The translations under genes and the position numbers were made by a program. DNA of 5,251 bases from Microcaldota archaeon (GTDB lineage Archaea > Micrarchaeota > Micrarchaeia > Micrarchaeales > CABMGC01): positions 1 to 5,251 of the forward strand of contig JAJYFQ010000064.1 of NCBI GenBank assembly GCA_021785375.1, written 5' to 3'. Of this stretch, positions 3,823-5,251 are shown one piece after another. The notes beneath the pieces are model-generated. The model was not told the origin of the DNA and did no database searches. It was given only the letters and a program-made list of their open reading frames with translations. How positions within the stretch are numbered: the first letter of the stretch is position 1; every line of letters starts with the position of its first letter.

Positions 3823-5251
3823 GACTGCAATCGGCGATAGAGTTCCTGTCCACTTACGGCTGGGCGATACTCATCATAGCCGTGGTGGTCACGGTCCTCT
3901 ATGCAATGAACATCTTCAATCCTGGCAACTATGCGTCCACGCAGTGCTCGATAAGCCAGGGCTTCTCCTGCACAAACCTCGTCATAACGGAGAATGGCAT
4001 CGCGTACGTCGAGATAGTCCAGTCCACGGGCCATCCGGTAAACATAACTGCGATAGGGTGCAATGAGAATGGAACTGCTACTAACATGCAGGCGCCGTAC
4101 AACCCGCCCACGAATCAGGTCTTCATGCCGATAGGCTCTACACACGCGTTCGTAATGGCGTGCTACAACGACCAGGATCAGATCATAACGGACAAGATCG
4201 GGCAGTCGTTCTCTGCAAGGATCGTGATAAACTACACCGACGAGGAGACGGGGATATCGCAGACTGCCCTGGGGAGCGTGGTGACGAAGGTCTCGAGCTC
4301 ACTGCCAAGCGGGGTCACAACGGTAACCACCGCTGCCACGACATCATCCACTTCTACATCTACCACGTCAACATCGAGTACGACTTCAACGTCTACTTCA
4401 ACGAGTACTACCACAATCCCTTCATCTACCTGCGTAGGCAATGCCTGCATGTACTGCCTCCAGAATGCCGCAGAGGGCCCATACGGAAATGACGACTATT
4501 ATACTCCTCTATCGTCCAACGGAGCCTTAGGTCCATGGACTTCGACAACAAATTATCCAGTCGAATTCTGCGGCGGATGTTCAGCATCCAACGGCTATAC
4601 CTATTGTTATGGGAGCTGCATAAGTCCATACAATGAATTCTATTCAACAACACTTACGTCAAACGGATTTGGCAACACCTGGGCTTCTGCCACAGCATAT
4701 CCGACATACCCCGCAGGTTCTACGTGCCTATCTTATAATGGGCACATATATTGTATAGGTAGCAATTCTGGAAGTCAGGTCTACTACACAACGGCCTCTT
4801 CGGGAAGCCTCGGCAGCTGGACACCTACAAATCCGTATCCAGCATCGAACGGAGGTAATCCTATCGCATGCTCAATATACAATGGCTACATATTCTGCGT
4901 TGGCAGTGCCACGAGCCCATATACACAAGTATACTATACCCAGGTGTCTAGTAGCGGCGTAGGAACGTGGACCCAGACAGGCGCATATCCGATACAGATG
5001 GAAACCTCGAATGGCGGAAGTTGCCCAATCTACAACGGCTACATCTATTGCGTCGGCGGTTCTGTCAGCCCGTACAATAGCGTATATTACGCATCCGTCT
5101 CACCCGATGGGGTCGGCACATGGACATCAACCACCCCATATCCAGTGGAGGGCGGTCAAACGGGGTGCTCTATCTACAACGGATACATCTACTGTCTATT
5201 CACTTTCAGGGTAAGCCCATACAACTTTGTCTACTATGCTCCTGTCTCATC
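3819..5251 (+). CDS. Pilin-anchored surface protein with kelch-like propeller (partial, runs off the end)
   Basis: The frame is open for 477 codons and continues past the window. It starts with an archaeal class III signal region: MRLQSAIEF, then a membrane segment (about 10-33). Peptidase cleavage is expected before Q4, with E8 as the conserved Glu at +5, but the residue before the site is Leu rather than the usual Gly/Ala. Residues about 37-160 form a small beta-rich head with C43, C51, C81 and C115 and sequons at N75, N84 and N138. A Ser/Thr linker (166-204) follows. From residue 205 there are at least six repeats of 48-51 residues with consensus C-x-I-Y-N-G-Y-I-Y-C-V-G, then YxxVYY, GVGxWT and YP, i.e. 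kelch-like blades. The protein should be anchored in the membrane with the propeller outside, perhaps for adhesion or glycan binding. The ligand is unknown. The start overlaps the malic enzyme stop. It could also be a pilus-tip subunit. Confidence 0.9.
   Translation, partial: MRLQSAIEFLSTYGWAILIIAVVVTVLYAMNIFNPGNYASTQCSISQGFSCTNLVITENGIAYVEIVQSTGHPVNITAIGCNENGTATNMQAPYNPPTNQVFMPIGSTHAFVMACYNDQDQIITDKIGQSFSARIVINYTDEETGISQTALGSVVTKVSSSLPSGVTTVTTAATTSSTSTSTTSTSSTTSTSTSTSTTTIPSSTCVGNACMYCLQNAAEGPYGNDDYYTPLSSNGALGPWTSTTNYPVEFCGGCSASNGYTYCYGSCISPYNEFYSTTLTSNGFGNTWASATAYPTYPAGSTCLSYNGHIYCIGSNSGSQVYYTTASSGSLGSWTPTNPYPASNGGNPIACSIYNGYIFCVGSATSPYTQVYYTQVSSSGVGTWTQTGAYPIQMETSNGGSCPIYNGYIYCVGGSVSPYNSVYYASVSPDGVGTWTSTTPYPVEGGQTGCSIYNGYIYCLFTFRVSPYNFVYYAPVS
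4314..4430 (+). other. Ser/Thr-rich linker coding region (low complexity)
   Basis: Codons 166-204 of the surface protein are almost all ACN, TCN or AGT/AGC, giving a run of Thr and Ser that ends in IPSST before the first blade. The DNA is a degenerate tandem of ACN/TCN triplets, which explains spurious open frames on other frames and the opposite strand. Such linkers in surface proteins are usually extended and O-glycosylated, holding the distal domain away from the membrane. The triplet repetition could allow length variation between strains. Confidence 0.8.
4431..5251 (+). repeat. Tandem kelch-like blade repeats, at least six, 144-153 bp each
   Basis: Unit starts are at about 4431, 4578, 4725, 4869, 5022 and 5166, the last cut by the window end. 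Each unit opens with a CX8C pair around YNGYIY (C254/C263, C303/C312, C351/C360, C402/C411, C450/C459), followed by VG(G/S), SPYxxVYY, SxGVGxWT and a terminal YP. The first unit (from C205) is the most degenerate, with CX7C and no YNG. Units 4 to 6 resemble each other most. The repeats are similar in protein but diverged in DNA, so they are old duplications and not a recent expansion. Confidence 0.85.

Noticed and set aside
3429..4145. 238-codon minus-strand open frame
   Set aside because: It lies antisense to the well-supported malic enzyme and surface protein genes, with no recognisable domain; G/C-rich third positions create such frames.
4314..4430. Triplet repetition as a CRISPR or satellite array
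   Set aside because: No fixed-length repeats or spacers; it is in frame and codes for a Ser/Thr linker.
4160..4492. Open frames on both strands across the Ser/Thr linker
   Set aside because: They arise from the ACN/TCN triplet repetition; products are low-complexity (Val/Asp-rich on the minus strand) and the pilin-anchored frame runs through without a break.

Overview
The window looks like chromosomal DNA from an archaeon. It carries an archaeal transcription factor B, TATA-like boxes about 25-30 bases before genes, many AGG/AGA arginine codons, an AbrB/PIN toxin-antitoxin pair and a surface protein with an archaeal class III (pilin-type) signal peptide. The start of that last protein (QSAIEFLSTYGWAI) is of a kind I associate with small-genome DPANN archaea, especially Micrarchaeota/ARMAN-like lineages. 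That placement comes from memory and is not proven here.

Layout. Positions 1-227 hold no gene I can support, but they carry two or three TATA-like boxes and a possible RNA hairpin. A transcription factor B gene (228-1310, +) is followed after 11 bases by a small two-membrane-segment protein with seven N-glycosylation sequons (1322-1804, +). These two probably share a transcript. On the opposite strand is a complete toxin-antitoxin module, AbrB-type antitoxin (2461-2213) followed by PIN-domain toxin (2226-1801). Its last stop codon interlocks with the stop of the membrane protein gene. A short divergent promoter region (about 2462-2550) separates the module from a malic enzyme gene (2551-3822, +). 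The malic enzyme stop overlaps by four bases (ATGA) the start of a large surface protein gene (3819 to beyond the window end, +).

How the genes work together. There is no single pathway. The window combines core transcription (TFB), central carbon metabolism (malate to pyruvate), a stability/stress module (VapBC-like) and envelope proteins. The most unusual item is the surface protein. It has a pilin-like membrane anchor, a small cysteine-containing head domain, a Ser/Thr linker of about 40 residues and then at least six kelch-like blade repeats. Five of the six visible blades carry a CX8C cysteine pair and the first a CX7C version. This looks like an anchored, disulfide-braced beta-propeller displayed outside the cell. 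I found no CRISPR array, rRNA, tRNA or insertion sequence.
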